Source of the DNA: Marinigracilibium pacificum
Lineage (GTDB): Bacteria; Bacteroidota; Bacteroidia; Cytophagales; Cyclobacteriaceae
Assembly (NCBI RefSeq): GCF_012926615.1
Contig: NZ_JABBNU010000001.1
Location: 434,001-498,000, forward strand
Length of the DNA stretch: 64,000 nt
Reading direction: 5' to 3'
A program made the translations under genes and the position numbers. Below, in pieces: positions 44,309 through 53,321 of this stretch (the stretch's first letter is position 1; each line of letters starts with the position of its first letter). The notes below the pieces were generated by a model. It was not told the origin of the DNA and made no database searches. It saw nothing but the letters and a program-made list of their open reading frames with translations.

Positions 44309-45859
44309 TTATTCAAGTTCATTTTCTTTTATTTGTTTTTTTCGTTCTTCATCTTCCAGAATATCTTTTATCTCATGAACAGTAGCATCGAGATTGTCTG
44401 CTGATTTTTTTAAGTTAATTACCAATTCATATTCTTTTGAGGTTAGGTCACTTCTAAGTATTAAATCAACTAACCCAAGAATACTAGCAACAGGAGCCCG
44501 TAATTTATGTGCATTGTAAAATGCATATTTAGCCAAAGTACGGTTCATTTCTCTTAATTCTGACGTCCTGTCATTAATCTTTTTTTCAAGGTCATAATTC
44601 AACATTGACTGCATCTCGTTAAGAGATTTTAGTTCTTCTGCTTGTACTTCAATTTCTTCGTGTTGAATCTTGATCTCTTTATTTTTTTCGCTTAACTCCT
44701 CGTTATACTTTCTTATTTTTTTATGATTGAAGAATAGCTTGATCAAGGAAATCAGCATTATTAAACCAATACTTCCAATTATCAGAATAAATTGTCGCTG
44801 GGACTTGTTTGTATCAGCGACCATTGCATTTTGTTTTTTTAGTAGTAAAAACTCCTGATCTTTCTTCTCGCTTTGATATTTAGCAGTAAGCTCTGTTACC
44901 TTGTTACTTTTTTCTATATCAAACAGCCGAGCATTAATATCCATTAATTTTTTATAGTAGATGAGAGAAGAATCATACTCTTCGTGCTTTTCATAAAAAG
45001 ATGATAATTTCTTGTAAACATCTTTTTGTAGATCAAGAGCATTTATTTTACTCGCTATTGATAAGGATTTGTGATAAGAATTTACAGTATTGAAATGATA
45101 AATAGAGGCATAAAGATCTCCTTGTAATGAATATGATGTGGATAGACCTCTTACATCATTAATTTCGGTACGGATATCAATAGCTTTTTTAATGCAGTTT
45201 AGTCCTGTATGATAATTTTGTTTATGAAAATTGGTTCGGGCCATATTATGATAACCATAGGCTATCTTTCTTTTTGTTTCGTTATCGGTTCCTTCCAGAT
45301 TAATAATTTTCCGAAAATAGAATTCCGCAGAGTCATATTGCCCTAATTCAATTAGAGACTCACCAAGATTGTTAAACAAGATAATAGGAGGAGTCTTTCT
45401 TTCAGATTTGTTATAGGTGTCAAGAGCCAATGTTAAGTATTCAAGGGCTTTGTCATACTTTTCCTGTTGCCTAAATACTTCTCCAATATTATTGTAGCTG
45501 TTGGCTACACCAATTATGTCATTTATTGAATCGTAGATTTTAATTGATTCATAATAATTTTTTAAAGCAACATCGTAAACACCAACAGACCAATAAGAAT
45601 TTCCAATAATACTATAGCTTCTGGCAAGTCCTTTTGGATAATAAATAGCTAATGATAGTTCGTTTGCTTTATAGGCAATTTCCCTGCCTTTTTTAGGGTC
45701 TGATATTACGGTTTTAAAGGCGAGTTTATTCAGGCTGTCAATTTCATTGACAAGAACTTTTGAATCTTTATTGGAAGTTAGTCCAAGAAAATCTTCTTGT
45801 CCGAAAACAATAAAGTTCACAAAAAATAATATTATAGTATACTTTAAAAAAGCAGGCAT
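44309..45859 (-). CDS. TPR protein with C-terminal HisKA-like helix but no ATPase domain
   Basis: 516 residues with signal peptide (cleavage near IVFGQ), TPR repeats (about 50-320, for example YDVALKNYYESIKIYDSI and YDKALEYLTLALDTYNKS), one membrane helix (about 349-369), a long coiled coil (about 375-430) and a final segment LAKYAFYNAHKLRAPVASIL with His451 where a histidine kinase DHp helix would be. The protein stops after 65 more residues: there is no HATPase domain and none in the following 76-base gap. It therefore resembles TPR histidine kinases that have lost the catalytic domain, or a family that is always so. Confidence 0.78.
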   Translation of the reverse strand: MPAFLKYTIILFFVNFIVFGQEDFLGLTSNKDSKVLVNEIDSLNKLAFKTVISDPKKGREIAYKANELSLAIYYPKGLARSYSIIGNSYWSVGVYDVALKNYYESIKIYDSINDIIGVANSYNNIGEVFRQQEKYDKALEYLTLALDTYNKSERKTPPIILFNNLGESLIELGQYDSAEFYFRKIINLEGTDNETKRKIAYGYHNMARTNFHKQNYHTGLNCIKKAIDIRTEINDVRGLSTSYSLQGDLYASIYHFNTVNSYHKSLSIASKINALDLQKDVYKKLSSFYEKHEEYDSSLIYYKKLMDINARLFDIEKSNKVTELTAKYQSEKKDQEFLLLKKQNAMVADTNKSQRQFILIIGSIGLIMLISLIKLFFNHKKIRKYNEELSEKNKEIKIQHEEIEVQAEELKSLNEMQSMLNYDLEKKINDRTSELREMNRTLAKYAFYNAHKLRAPVASILGLVDLILRSDLTSKEYELVINLKKSADNLDATVHEIKDILEDEERKKQIKENELE

Positions 45860-45942
45860 AAAACCTTAGAAAATTTATTCTGAATTGGGTCTGGGTATTT
45901 TTATACTTATTATTTAAAAAGTATTGCAAGTTAGTCTAAAAT

Positions 45943-47133
45943 TCACTTAACTCTCTCGCACAAATAATAAGATTTAGTGTTTTTATTACCTCTGAACGCT
46001 AATAACCAGTCATTTCCACCTGATTTTTTCTTTAGTTTCTTTAAAATCTCCTCAGGTTTAATTGGGAAGTTTTTAGTTAAAACATTCAATTTATTTGTTT
46101 TAAGGCTATTTGATATGTTTTTTAAGCTTCCTACTGACTGTTCGGTTATTTTGAAGATTCTACCCGGATAATCTAGCTTCAAAACATCACATGTATAAAA
46201 ATGTGTGTTTTTTTCAACTTTTTTAAGGTCAAATTCCTGAGAAAGAGAGTCTTCAACACCTGCTTTCAAGAATACTGGATGTGGGTCATAAATATATTGA
46301 AAAACTTCATTTGATAGCGTGGCATGTGTTTTTATGTCTTCAGGAGAATATTTGAAAACTGATTGTTCTTCATTATCGAGTATAACACAAGAGATAAGTG
46401 GCGTTTTTGTTAATGTTAAAAAATCAATAATGATAAGTACTTCTTTTACTTCTCTTCCTGAAGCGACAATATGAATTTCTTTTATATCAGGGAAAGTTTT
46501 AAAACAACTTGAGATATCGATCATCGGGGATCCTTTTATCATCAAGATTTTGGTTTTGCTTTTTAATTCAGGATATAATGAAATGATATCGGGCCTAAGG
46601 TCTTCCCATAAAAACACTTTTTGATTAGACTCTGATCTTCTGCTGGGGTCAACAAAAACAAGATCAAAAATTTCGTTTGATGTACTTAAGTGTTGCTCAG
46701 CTGTCGTGCTAATTATCTTTCGATTTTTTTCTCCAAGTGATATTAAGTTAGCCTTAACAATCTCGGCTAGCTCTGTATCAGGATCCAGATAGGTTGCCTG
46801 GGTGTAATTTTTTCCCAGGTAGTAAAAATCTATACCAAAGCCACCCGAAAGGTCTATCATATTTGATCCACCGGCTACCAAGGTTGCTTTATATTTTGCA
46901 GTTAATTCAGAACTACATTGTTCAAGAGATATTTTCGCTGGAAATATGATTTCCTTGTTGTTGAAAAACTCAGGTAATTTTTGAGAGGAGACTTGAAGCC
47001 CTTTTAATTGCTGGCTTAATTCAGCAGGGGTAATCCCATCAAAGGGAGAAGGTTTTAAAGCAATAAGTGCAGGTTCCGTATTCAGATTATCTCTGAGGAA
47101 CTCCTGCACTTTTATGTCTGCTAATAATGACAT
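45943..47133 (-). CDS. THUMP-like domain class I methyltransferase
   Basis: 396-residue cytosolic enzyme. The Rossmann core has motif I MIDLSGGFGIDFYYL and LVFVDPSRRSESNQKVF (motif IV-like DPxRR), followed by a C-terminal THUMP/PG1098-like ferredoxin domain with KKKSGGNDWLLAFRGNK at the end. Likely an RNA methyltransferase, target unknown. Its stop is 84 bases before the next gene on the same strand. Confidence 0.78.
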   Translation of the reverse strand: MSLLADIKVQEFLRDNLNTEPALIALKPSPFDGITPAELSQQLKGLQVSSQKLPEFFNNKEIIFPAKISLEQCSSELTAKYKATLVAGGSNMIDLSGGFGIDFYYLGKNYTQATYLDPDTELAEIVKANLISLGEKNRKIISTTAEQHLSTSNEIFDLVFVDPSRRSESNQKVFLWEDLRPDIISLYPELKSKTKILMIKGSPMIDISSCFKTFPDIKEIHIVASGREVKEVLIIIDFLTLTKTPLISCVILDNEEQSVFKYSPEDIKTHATLSNEVFQYIYDPHPVFLKAGVEDSLSQEFDLKKVEKNTHFYTCDVLKLDYPGRIFKITEQSVGSLKNISNSLKTNKLNVLTKNFPIKPEEILKKLKKKSGGNDWLLAFRGNKNTKSYYLCERVK

Positions 47134-47138
47134 TATAA

Positions 47139-48131
47139 TTATACTAGTCCCGAAGAAACCAGATATTCTGCAATCTGAACAGCATTTGTAGCTGCCCCTT
47201 TTCTAAGGTTATCTGCTACGATCCACAGGTTTAGTGATTTTTCCTGAGTCTCATCTCTTCTTATTCTTCCAACTAATACATCATCTTTTCTATGAGTATC
47301 AAGTGGCATTGGGTAAACATTATTTGCGGGATCATCTTTAACAATTACTCCTGGAGTATTAGAAAGAATTTCCTTGATTTCTTCTATATCAAATTCATTA
47401 TCGAATTCAATGTTTACAGACTCAGAGTGACCGCCCATAACAGGAAGTCTTACTGCAGTAGCTGTTACTTTAACAGAGTCATCACTAAGGATTTTTTTGG
47501 TTTCATTTACCATTTTCATTTCTTCCTTAGTGTATCCATTATCCATAAACACATCGATATGAGGAAGTACATTCATATCAATGGTATGTGGGTAAACTTT
47601 TTCAACATCCTTGTTCCCTGCTCTTTCAGCCATCAGCTGGTCAACAGCAGCCTTACCTGTTCCTGTTACACTTTGATAAGTAGAAACCACCACCCGGTTA
47701 ATTTTGAATTTCTCATGAAGAGGAGCCAAAACTAAAACCATTTGAATAGTAGAGCAGTTTGGATTTGCAATAATTTTAGTGTCCTGAGTTAATTCTTTTG
47801 CGTTAATTTCAGGCACAACAAGTTTTTTATCAGGATCCATTCTCCAGGCAGAAGAGTTATCGATAACAAAAGTTCCTACCTCTGCAAATTTTGGAGCATA
47901 TTCCAAAGAAGGACCGCTACCAGCTGAAAAAATAGCAATGTCCGGCTTCTTACTGATGGCTTCATCAATGGTAATTACCTTTACAGGTTTACCCGCTACC
48001 TTGATCTCTTTACCTGCAGACCTAGGTGAAGCTGCCAGGATCAATTCATCGTACTTGAAGTTTCTCTCCTCCAGAACAGTTAACATCTCTGTTCCTACGA
48101 GGCCAGTTGCGCCAACAATTGCTAGTTTCAT
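47139..48131 (-). CDS. asd: Aspartate-semialdehyde dehydrogenase
   Basis: 330-residue NADPH-dependent enzyme that makes aspartate semialdehyde for lysine, threonine, methionine and diaminopimelate. N-terminal AIVGATGLVGTEMLTVL, active-site Cys in IANPNCSTIQMVL, VVSTYQSVTGTGKAAVDQL, and the catalytic His in MGGHSESVNIEF are all present. A good promoter box lies 29 bases upstream. Five bases before the THUMP-like methyltransferase gene in the same direction. Confidence 0.95.
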   Translation of the reverse strand: MKLAIVGATGLVGTEMLTVLEERNFKYDELILAASPRSAGKEIKVAGKPVKVITIDEAISKKPDIAIFSAGSGPSLEYAPKFAEVGTFVIDNSSAWRMDPDKKLVVPEINAKELTQDTKIIANPNCSTIQMVLVLAPLHEKFKINRVVVSTYQSVTGTGKAAVDQLMAERAGNKDVEKVYPHTIDMNVLPHIDVFMDNGYTKEEMKMVNETKKILSDDSVKVTATAVRLPVMGGHSESVNIEFDNEFDIEEIKEILSNTPGVIVKDDPANNVYPMPLDTHRKDDVLVGRIRRDETQEKSLNLWIVADNLRKGAATNAVQIAEYLVSSGLV

Positions 48132-48159
48132 TTTTTAATAATAGTTAAATTTTGAAGTG

Positions 48160-48167
48160 CAAAAATA
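48160..48167 (-). promoter_or_regulatory. Putative -7 box of asd
   Basis: Minus-strand TATTTTTG is an exact TAnnTTTG box 29 bases upstream of the asd start. The -33 region is not a clear TTTG. Confidence 0.5.
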
Positions 48168-48303
48168 CAACTGAATTGTATATTTTGTTTAATAAATCCC
48201 TATATTTCAGGTAGGATATCAACTTTTGAATTAATAATAATTTATCGTCGCTGATTTGAGAATTCAGCAAAAAATTCAACCATACAGAAAAATTTTATAA
48301 CAC

Positions 48304-50784
48304 ATGTTTCGGATAATTCTAATTATCTGTTGTCTGCCTAATATTATTATGGGTCAGATTACAGATCATTTTGATGATCAGGAGTTTAATAAATCTGGTC
48401 ATTGGAAGGGTAATACTCATGAATTCAGGCAGGAAAACGGATACCTGATTTCTCAATTCTCAACAGATAAAACTTCCAGTTATTTGTTTTATGAGCTCAA
48501 TTCGGAAAAGCCTTTGAAGTATGAATTCCAGTTTGATTTGGGTTTTTCTCCTTCCGGTTCTAATAAATTACAGATTGTATTGTTTGGTGAGTTTAATGAT
48601 GTGGAAATATCATCTGGGATAGTTCTGGAAATAGGTGAAAGTGGCTCGGATGATGGAATTAACTTGGTGGAATATTCTAGCGGAACCAGGGAAGAATTGG
48701 CAAAATGGAGCATTGGTGACTATAGTAATAATCCTTCAAAACAATTAATAGTATTATATGATGGTGCTTCAGCATGGCAACTTTTTGAAGTAACAGCAGA
48801 GAGTGAAATTTTGGTCGGGGAGTGGCAATACTTACCCGATAAGGTGAATGCAATGTCAGGGATGCGGTTTATGTATACAAGTACCAGAATAGATAAGTTC
48901 AAATTTGATTACTGGAATGTGGAGCAGCTTGAAAATAGTGAAATAGGCCCTTCAGTTACTAATGTGGTGTCAACATCATCTTCAATTGAGATAGAATTTT
49001 CGAAAGAAATAGAGTGTTCAGATGTTGAAATTGTTTTATTGATTGATGATACTTCTATTGAATCTAGCATAAAATGTATTGGGAATAGGATAACGGTTGA
49101 GTTTCAGGAAATATTAAAACCTATGTTTAATGCTGAATTAACAATTAATGGCTTGAAGGATGTTCAGGGGAATTCTATTAGTGAGCTCAGGATAATTCAT
49201 CAATATTTAGATCCTGATAGTAAGGGGTTAATGATTACAGAATTACTTCCTTCTCCCGATAGACTGTCAGAATATCCTTCTGAGTTTATTGAACTTTATA
49301 ATTTAGGTGATCAAATACTGAACCTCGGTAATTATCAGTTATGTGACAGGTCAAAATGTGTTACACTTCCCGAAATGCAGATTGGGGCAAATGAGGTAAT
49401 TGTATTAACACCTTTGAACTCTGATATTTCAAATGCTATTAAAGTTGATAACCTGCCTTCACTAAATAATGATAATGACGATATCGTTTTGAAACTCAAT
49501 CAGAAGCAAGTTGATGAGCTTGGGTATTATAAGTCAGAATTTGGAGTTTCGATTAAAAGAAGATTCAGGAATTATTATTGTGATAAGGTTAGAAATCTAA
49601 AAAATGAAATTCCCGATCCTGGAATTGTTGAATTTGAAGATGTCGGTGATAATGCGGTTGACCCTCAAATTATCTTAACCGACTATAATAAAGGGTTAAA
49701 GTTAAAGCTGGATAATTACCACCAGATCGACGATGTGTCATTAATGGTTGATAATATTAAAACGGAAATATTAGATGTCACCCCTGTAATCTATAGTAAT
49801 TACTCTATCCATAAATTTATAATTTCTGAAACATTGAAATTAAGTCAGACAAATATTGAAATTGATAATGTACTGAATTGTTTAACTAATGAGAGAGAAT
49901 CATTTCAGTTCGAAAATTTTGAAATATTAGAATCAAAAGAATCAGATTGTCTCAAAGTATCTGAATTCATGTTTAATCCGGAGGGAGAATTACCCGATTT
50001 TGTTGAGTTAGTGAATGTTTGTAATTCAGCCATTGAACTGGATAAATATGAGTTGATTTTTGCTAATGAGGAAAATGAAATTGACGATACAATAAGATTT
50101 ACTTCTGTGTTTGATGAATATTTTATCGGTGGGAGGCAGGTGGTTTTGATTTCTGAAGACAGTGATTTCTTAAAAGAGAGTTATAATATATATGATTATC
50201 CTGTTTTTATACAGGCTGATGATTTTCCAAATTTAAGAAATTCGGGAGGTCACCTACACATTCAGCGTAGCTATGATTCTCTTATATTTGAAAATGAAAA
50301 AAGTGGTTATTTCGAAAGTTGGCACTCAAAATGGTTAAATAACACAGAAGGAGTATCATTAGAAAGATATGATTTTAATTCAGATCCGTTGCAAGGCGTG
50401 GTTTGGAGAAGTGCTTCCGAGATCGATGGCTACCGGAGTCCGGGGAAATTATCTTCTAATGAAAAAAATAATAGTGTAGATATAGATCTACAACCTGAAT
50501 TATTAATACCTGGAGATTTAAATTTTGGAGCACAATCAATTTATTTTGAAGTTAATGAAGCCGGGCAGTTAATAACTATGGAACTATTCAGTTTATCAGG
50601 TGAATTAGTTAAAACCTTTTGTATTGATTGTTTTGTGTCCGGAGAAGGAGTGTTAAGGTGGGAAGGATTAGATGATAAAGGGAAAATAATAAGCCCGGGG
50701 CATTATTTGCTTAGATTAATCAAATTAACAGAAAGTAGTGATAAGCAATTGTTATACAGAACTTTATCAGTAGGTATATTATAA
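48304..50784 (+). CDS. Secreted lamin-tail-domain protein with FlgD-like C-terminus
   Basis: 826 residues with signal peptide (cleavage near IIMGQ). A jelly-roll-like opening region (ITDHFDDQEFNKSGHWKG), an Ig-like domain (about 215-305), then two lamin-tail domains around ITELLPSPDRLSEYPSEFIELYN with LNLGNYQLCD, and MFNPEGELPDFVELVNVCN. The C-terminus has a FlgD-like bundle: ITMELFSLSGELVKTF, GEGVLRWEGLDDKGKIISPGHYLL. Such proteins are exported to the surface, often by T9SS; the terminal domain here is not a standard type A signal. Confidence 0.82.
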   Translation: MFRIILIICCLPNIIMGQITDHFDDQEFNKSGHWKGNTHEFRQENGYLISQFSTDKTSSYLFYELNSEKPLKYEFQFDLGFSPSGSNKLQIVLFGEFNDVEISSGIVLEIGESGSDDGINLVEYSSGTREELAKWSIGDYSNNPSKQLIVLYDGASAWQLFEVTAESEILVGEWQYLPDKVNAMSGMRFMYTSTRIDKFKFDYWNVEQLENSEIGPSVTNVVSTSSSIEIEFSKEIECSDVEIVLLIDDTSIESSIKCIGNRITVEFQEILKPMFNAELTINGLKDVQGNSISELRIIHQYLDPDSKGLMITELLPSPDRLSEYPSEFIELYNLGDQILNLGNYQLCDRSKCVTLPEMQIGANEVIVLTPLNSDISNAIKVDNLPSLNNDNDDIVLKLNQKQVDELGYYKSEFGVSIKRRFRNYYCDKVRNLKNEIPDPGIVEFEDVGDNAVDPQIILTDYNKGLKLKLDNYHQIDDVSLMVDNIKTEILDVTPVIYSNYSIHKFIISETLKLSQTNIEIDNVLNCLTNERESFQFENFEILESKESDCLKVSEFMFNPEGELPDFVELVNVCNSAIELDKYELIFANEENEIDDTIRFTSVFDEYFIGGRQVVLISEDSDFLKESYNIYDYPVFIQADDFPNLRNSGGHLHIQRSYDSLIFENEKSGYFESWHSKWLNNTEGVSLERYDFNSDPLQGVVWRSASEIDGYRSPGKLSSNEKNNSVDIDLQPELLIPGDLNFGAQSIYFEVNEAGQLITMELFSLSGELVKTFCIDCFVSGEGVLRWEGLDDKGKIISPGHYLLRLIKLTESSDKQLLYRTLSVGIL

Positions 50785-50827
50785 CTTTTTAAAGAATTTT
50801 TCGTTTTAATTAATGGAGGGTTAAGTG

Positions 50828-50983
50828 ATGGAAGATATTATAAGTAAAGCAATTACCCGCTTAAAGCTGAAGGGAGAAAAGCTAGAAAGTATAAGACTTT
50901 ACCTTAAAAACAAGTATAAGGTAAACATAGATAAAGAATGCTTAAAATTAAGGATTCAAAGGTTGTCACAGATTAATTCATAA
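50828..50983 (+). CDS. Small protein, 51 residues, unknown
   Basis: A short reading frame beginning ATG GAA GAT, with 51 residues including many Lys, Arg and Leu (ITRLKLKGEKLESIRLYLKN, LKLRIQRLSQ), likely helical. Unusual for this genome, it has a strong Shine-Dalgarno GGAGGG eight bases before the start, and its stop is five bases before a terminator stem, which supports real expression. Its neighbours are the lamin-tail gene 43 bases upstream and the convergent peptidase gene. No family recognised. Confidence 0.55.
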   Translation: MEDIISKAITRLKLKGEKLESIRLYLKNKYKVNIDKECLKLRIQRLSQINS

Positions 50984-50988
50984 TACCA

Positions 50989-51015
50989 AAAAGGAGGGCA
51001 TTGCCCTCCTTTTTA
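50989..51015. terminator. Bidirectional terminator after the small ORF
   Basis: Arms AAAAAGGAGGGCA / GCCCTCCTTTTT with a T-run on both strands, between the convergent 51-residue gene and the isoaspartyl peptidase gene, whose stop lies five bases beyond. Confidence 0.88.
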
Positions 51016-51019
51016 AGTT

Positions 51020-52111
51020 TTATTTTTCCTCATCTTTATAAATGTATACATGAGGTTCATCTTTTTTATTAATGTAACCTCTAAACATTGATTTTGAATT
51101 GAACGGCATTGCAATATTTCCTTTTCTATCCAGGGCAATTATACCTCCAGATCCATTCATTTCAACAAGTTTTTTCATTACAACCTCATCAGCTGCATCA
51201 GCTAGAGGTGTTCCTTGATACTTCATTCTTGCAGCAATGTCATAAGCCACAACATTTCTAATAAAATATTCTCCATGTCCGGTGGCACTTACTCCGCAAG
51301 TTGAATTATCAGCATAGGTACCCGCACCTATAATTGGAGAGTCACCAATTCTACCATATTTTTTGTTAGTCATACCGCCGGTTGAAGTTCCTGCAGAGAT
51401 AACACCATATTTATCAAGAGCTACAGCTCCAACAGTACCAAATTTTTGATTCATAAAGTCTGAATAAGCCTGTGAAAACTTATCATTTCCAGCTTCTTTT
51501 TTCTTTGCTTTTTTTAAGCTTTCACGCCTTCTATCGGTAATGAAATATTCCGGGTCAACCATTTCAAGACCTTGATCTCTAATGAATTTTTCAGCTCCCT
51601 GGCCTGCCATCATCACATGTTCACTCATTTCCATTACAGCATAGGCAGCAGCAATTGGTGATTTCACGTGTGAAACACCTGCAACTGCCCCAGCATTCAG
51701 GTCACTTCCTCTCATAATCGAAGCATCAAGCTCAGGTATTCCGTCACTATTAAGTACTGCACCTACTCCGGCATTGAAAAGTGGAGACTCTTCGAGAATC
51801 TGGATAGCGGTCATCACGGCCTCTTCGGAAGTTCCTCCATTCATTAATACAGCATAACCTTCATTTAGTGCTTCACTAAGTTTATCATTGTAGTTTTTTC
51901 TAACGTCACCTTTAAGGTATTCAGGGTCAACAAAACCAGCTCCTCCATGGATGATCAAAGTGATTGGTCCGGGTAGTGTATCTTTTTCAATATCAACTTG
52001 TTGCGGAATATTTGAGCTTACCGTGTCGGGGGATTCCGTGGTTGTATCAGGTCTATTATTACAAGAAATAATAAAAATGACTGATAATAGAAAAATAAAA
52101 TATCGCTTCAT
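51020..52111 (-). CDS. Isoaspartyl peptidase/L-asparaginase (Ntn hydrolase), lipoprotein
   Basis: 363-residue Thr-type Ntn hydrolase of the plant-type asparaginase family. Lipobox ending FIISC (Cys17) suggests an envelope lipoprotein. Landmarks: IIHGGAGF at 53-60, NAGVGAVLNSDGIPELDASIM, nucleophile Thr226 in KFGTVGAVALDKYG (self-cleavage before the Thr), SAGTSTGGMTNKKYGRIGDSPIIGAGTYAD seen in pieces. Removes isoaspartyl residues from peptides. Confidence 0.92.
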   Translation of the reverse strand: MKRYFIFLLSVIFIISCNNRPDTTTESPDTVSSNIPQQVDIEKDTLPGPITLIIHGGAGFVDPEYLKGDVRKNYNDKLSEALNEGYAVLMNGGTSEEAVMTAIQILEESPLFNAGVGAVLNSDGIPELDASIMRGSDLNAGAVAGVSHVKSPIAAAYAVMEMSEHVMMAGQGAEKFIRDQGLEMVDPEYFITDRRRESLKKAKKKEAGNDKFSQAYSDFMNQKFGTVGAVALDKYGVISAGTSTGGMTNKKYGRIGDSPIIGAGTYADNSTCGVSATGHGEYFIRNVVAYDIAARMKYQGTPLADAADEVVMKKLVEMNGSGGIIALDRKGNIAMPFNSKSMFRGYINKKDEPHVYIYKDEEK

Positions 52112-52234
52112 TATTAAAACTTTAGTTTTTTAATTAACGTTTTCAAAAAGTATAAGATAAGAAAATACTAAGGAGGCAAAAAATAATATTATTAATAATA
52201 AATAAAACAGATTTTTATTTTAATTATTAACCCT

Positions 52235-52242
52235 TATTTTTG
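52235..52242 (+). promoter_or_regulatory. Putative -7 box of the dksA-like operon
   Basis: TATTTTTG is an exact TAnnTTTG box 27 bases before the DksA-like start at 52270; the -33 position is only AT-rich. Confidence 0.5.
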
Positions 52243-52269
52243 CCATTTTTAAACATAACCGCCACGAAA

Positions 52270-52653
52270 ATGAGTACTGAAGAAAGAACACGATACTCAA
52301 CGGAGGAACTTCAAGAGTTCGAAGAGTTGATCCAGGAAAAACTGGATAAAGCAAAAAAAGAACTGGAAATGTTAAAAGGTTCTTTAAGTAAACGTGATGA
52401 TCAGGGTACTGACAACACTTCTGGGAATGTAAAGGTTTTAGAGGATGGAGCTGATACTATAGAAAAAGAGCAGCTAAGCCAGCTTGCTTCAAGGCAGCAG
52501 AAATTCATCAATAACCTTGAAAATGCAATGATCAGAATTAAAAACGGTACTTATGGAATTTGTTCTGTTACTGGTAAGTTAATCAGTAAAGACAGATTGA
52601 GAGCTGTACCTCATACAACATTATCTATTGAGGCTAAATTGCAGCAAAATTAA
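52270..52653 (+). CDS. DksA/TraR-family protein with reduced zinc motif
   Basis: 127 residues from ATG 52270: a coiled-coil hairpin (about 10-90) and the C-terminal DksA-like knob GTYGICSVTGKLISKDRLRAVPHTTLSIEAKL. Classical DksA has four zinc Cys; this protein has a single Cys, so zinc binding as such is unlikely. It should bind the RNA polymerase secondary channel like DksA. A longer open frame back to 52240 is not needed. First gene of a plus-strand run to 54.7 kb. Confidence 0.85.
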   Translation: MSTEERTRYSTEELQEFEELIQEKLDKAKKELEMLKGSLSKRDDQGTDNTSGNVKVLEDGADTIEKEQLSQLASRQQKFINNLENAMIRIKNGTYGICSVTGKLISKDRLRAVPHTTLSIEAKLQQN

Positions 52654-52667
52654 TTATTAGTATTGAA

Positions 52668-53300
52668 TTGGATGTTTTAGCAAAACATATTGAAGCATTA
52701 ATATTTTGTTCTCCTCAGCCTTTAAAGGTTGAGGAGATTTTAAAATGTCTAACTGAGATGTTCGATGCTGATGTGCCTCAAGAGCATATTGACGGTGCAA
52801 TCGAAAAGCTTAGTGAAAAATATAGTTCAGAAGATTATTCGTTTGAACTTGTCAAATCAGGCGGTGGTTATCAGTTTTTAACAAAGCCTGCATACCAGGC
52901 TAGTATCGGAATAATGCTCAAGCAAAAATCTAAGAGGAGGTTGTCAACTTCCGCATTAGAAACCTTAAGTATTATTGCCTATAAACAACCTATTACTAAA
53001 TCAGAGGTTGAACAAATTAGAGGGGTTAACTGTGATTATGCAGTTAATAAACTTCTGGAAAAAGAACTTGTTATAATTAAAGGTAAAGCAGATACAATAG
53101 GTAAACCTTTATTATATGGCACCTCAGAAAATTTCATGGATTATTTTGGAATTAACAGTTTGAGCGAACTACCAACCCCTAAGGACTTCGTTCAGGAAGA
53201 GAATTCGATTGGAAGTGAAAATGATCCTGATTTTGATCCTGATACAATTCAGGATCATCTCAAAAACAAAGATGAAAATTCTGAAGATCAAGAGAATTAG
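52668..53300 (+). CDS. scpB: Segregation and condensation protein B
   Basis: 210-residue partner of ScpA in the SMC condensin complex. Winged-helix pair with LAKHIEALIFCSPQPLKVEEIL, SGGGYQFLTKPAY, STSALETLSIIAYKQPITKSEVEQIRGVN and a final GTSENFMDYFGINSLSELP. Start is TTG: the family begins right at this codon and no ATG fits in frame. The tail is acidic. The gene is 14 bases after the DksA-like gene. Confidence 0.92.
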   Translation: MDVLAKHIEALIFCSPQPLKVEEILKCLTEMFDADVPQEHIDGAIEKLSEKYSSEDYSFELVKSGGGYQFLTKPAYQASIGIMLKQKSKRRLSTSALETLSIIAYKQPITKSEVEQIRGVNCDYAVNKLLEKELVIIKGKADTIGKPLLYGTSENFMDYFGINSLSELPTPKDFVQEENSIGSENDPDFDPDTIQDHLKNKDENSEDQEN

Positions 53301-53321
53301 ATCTTAAATTAAATATACAAT

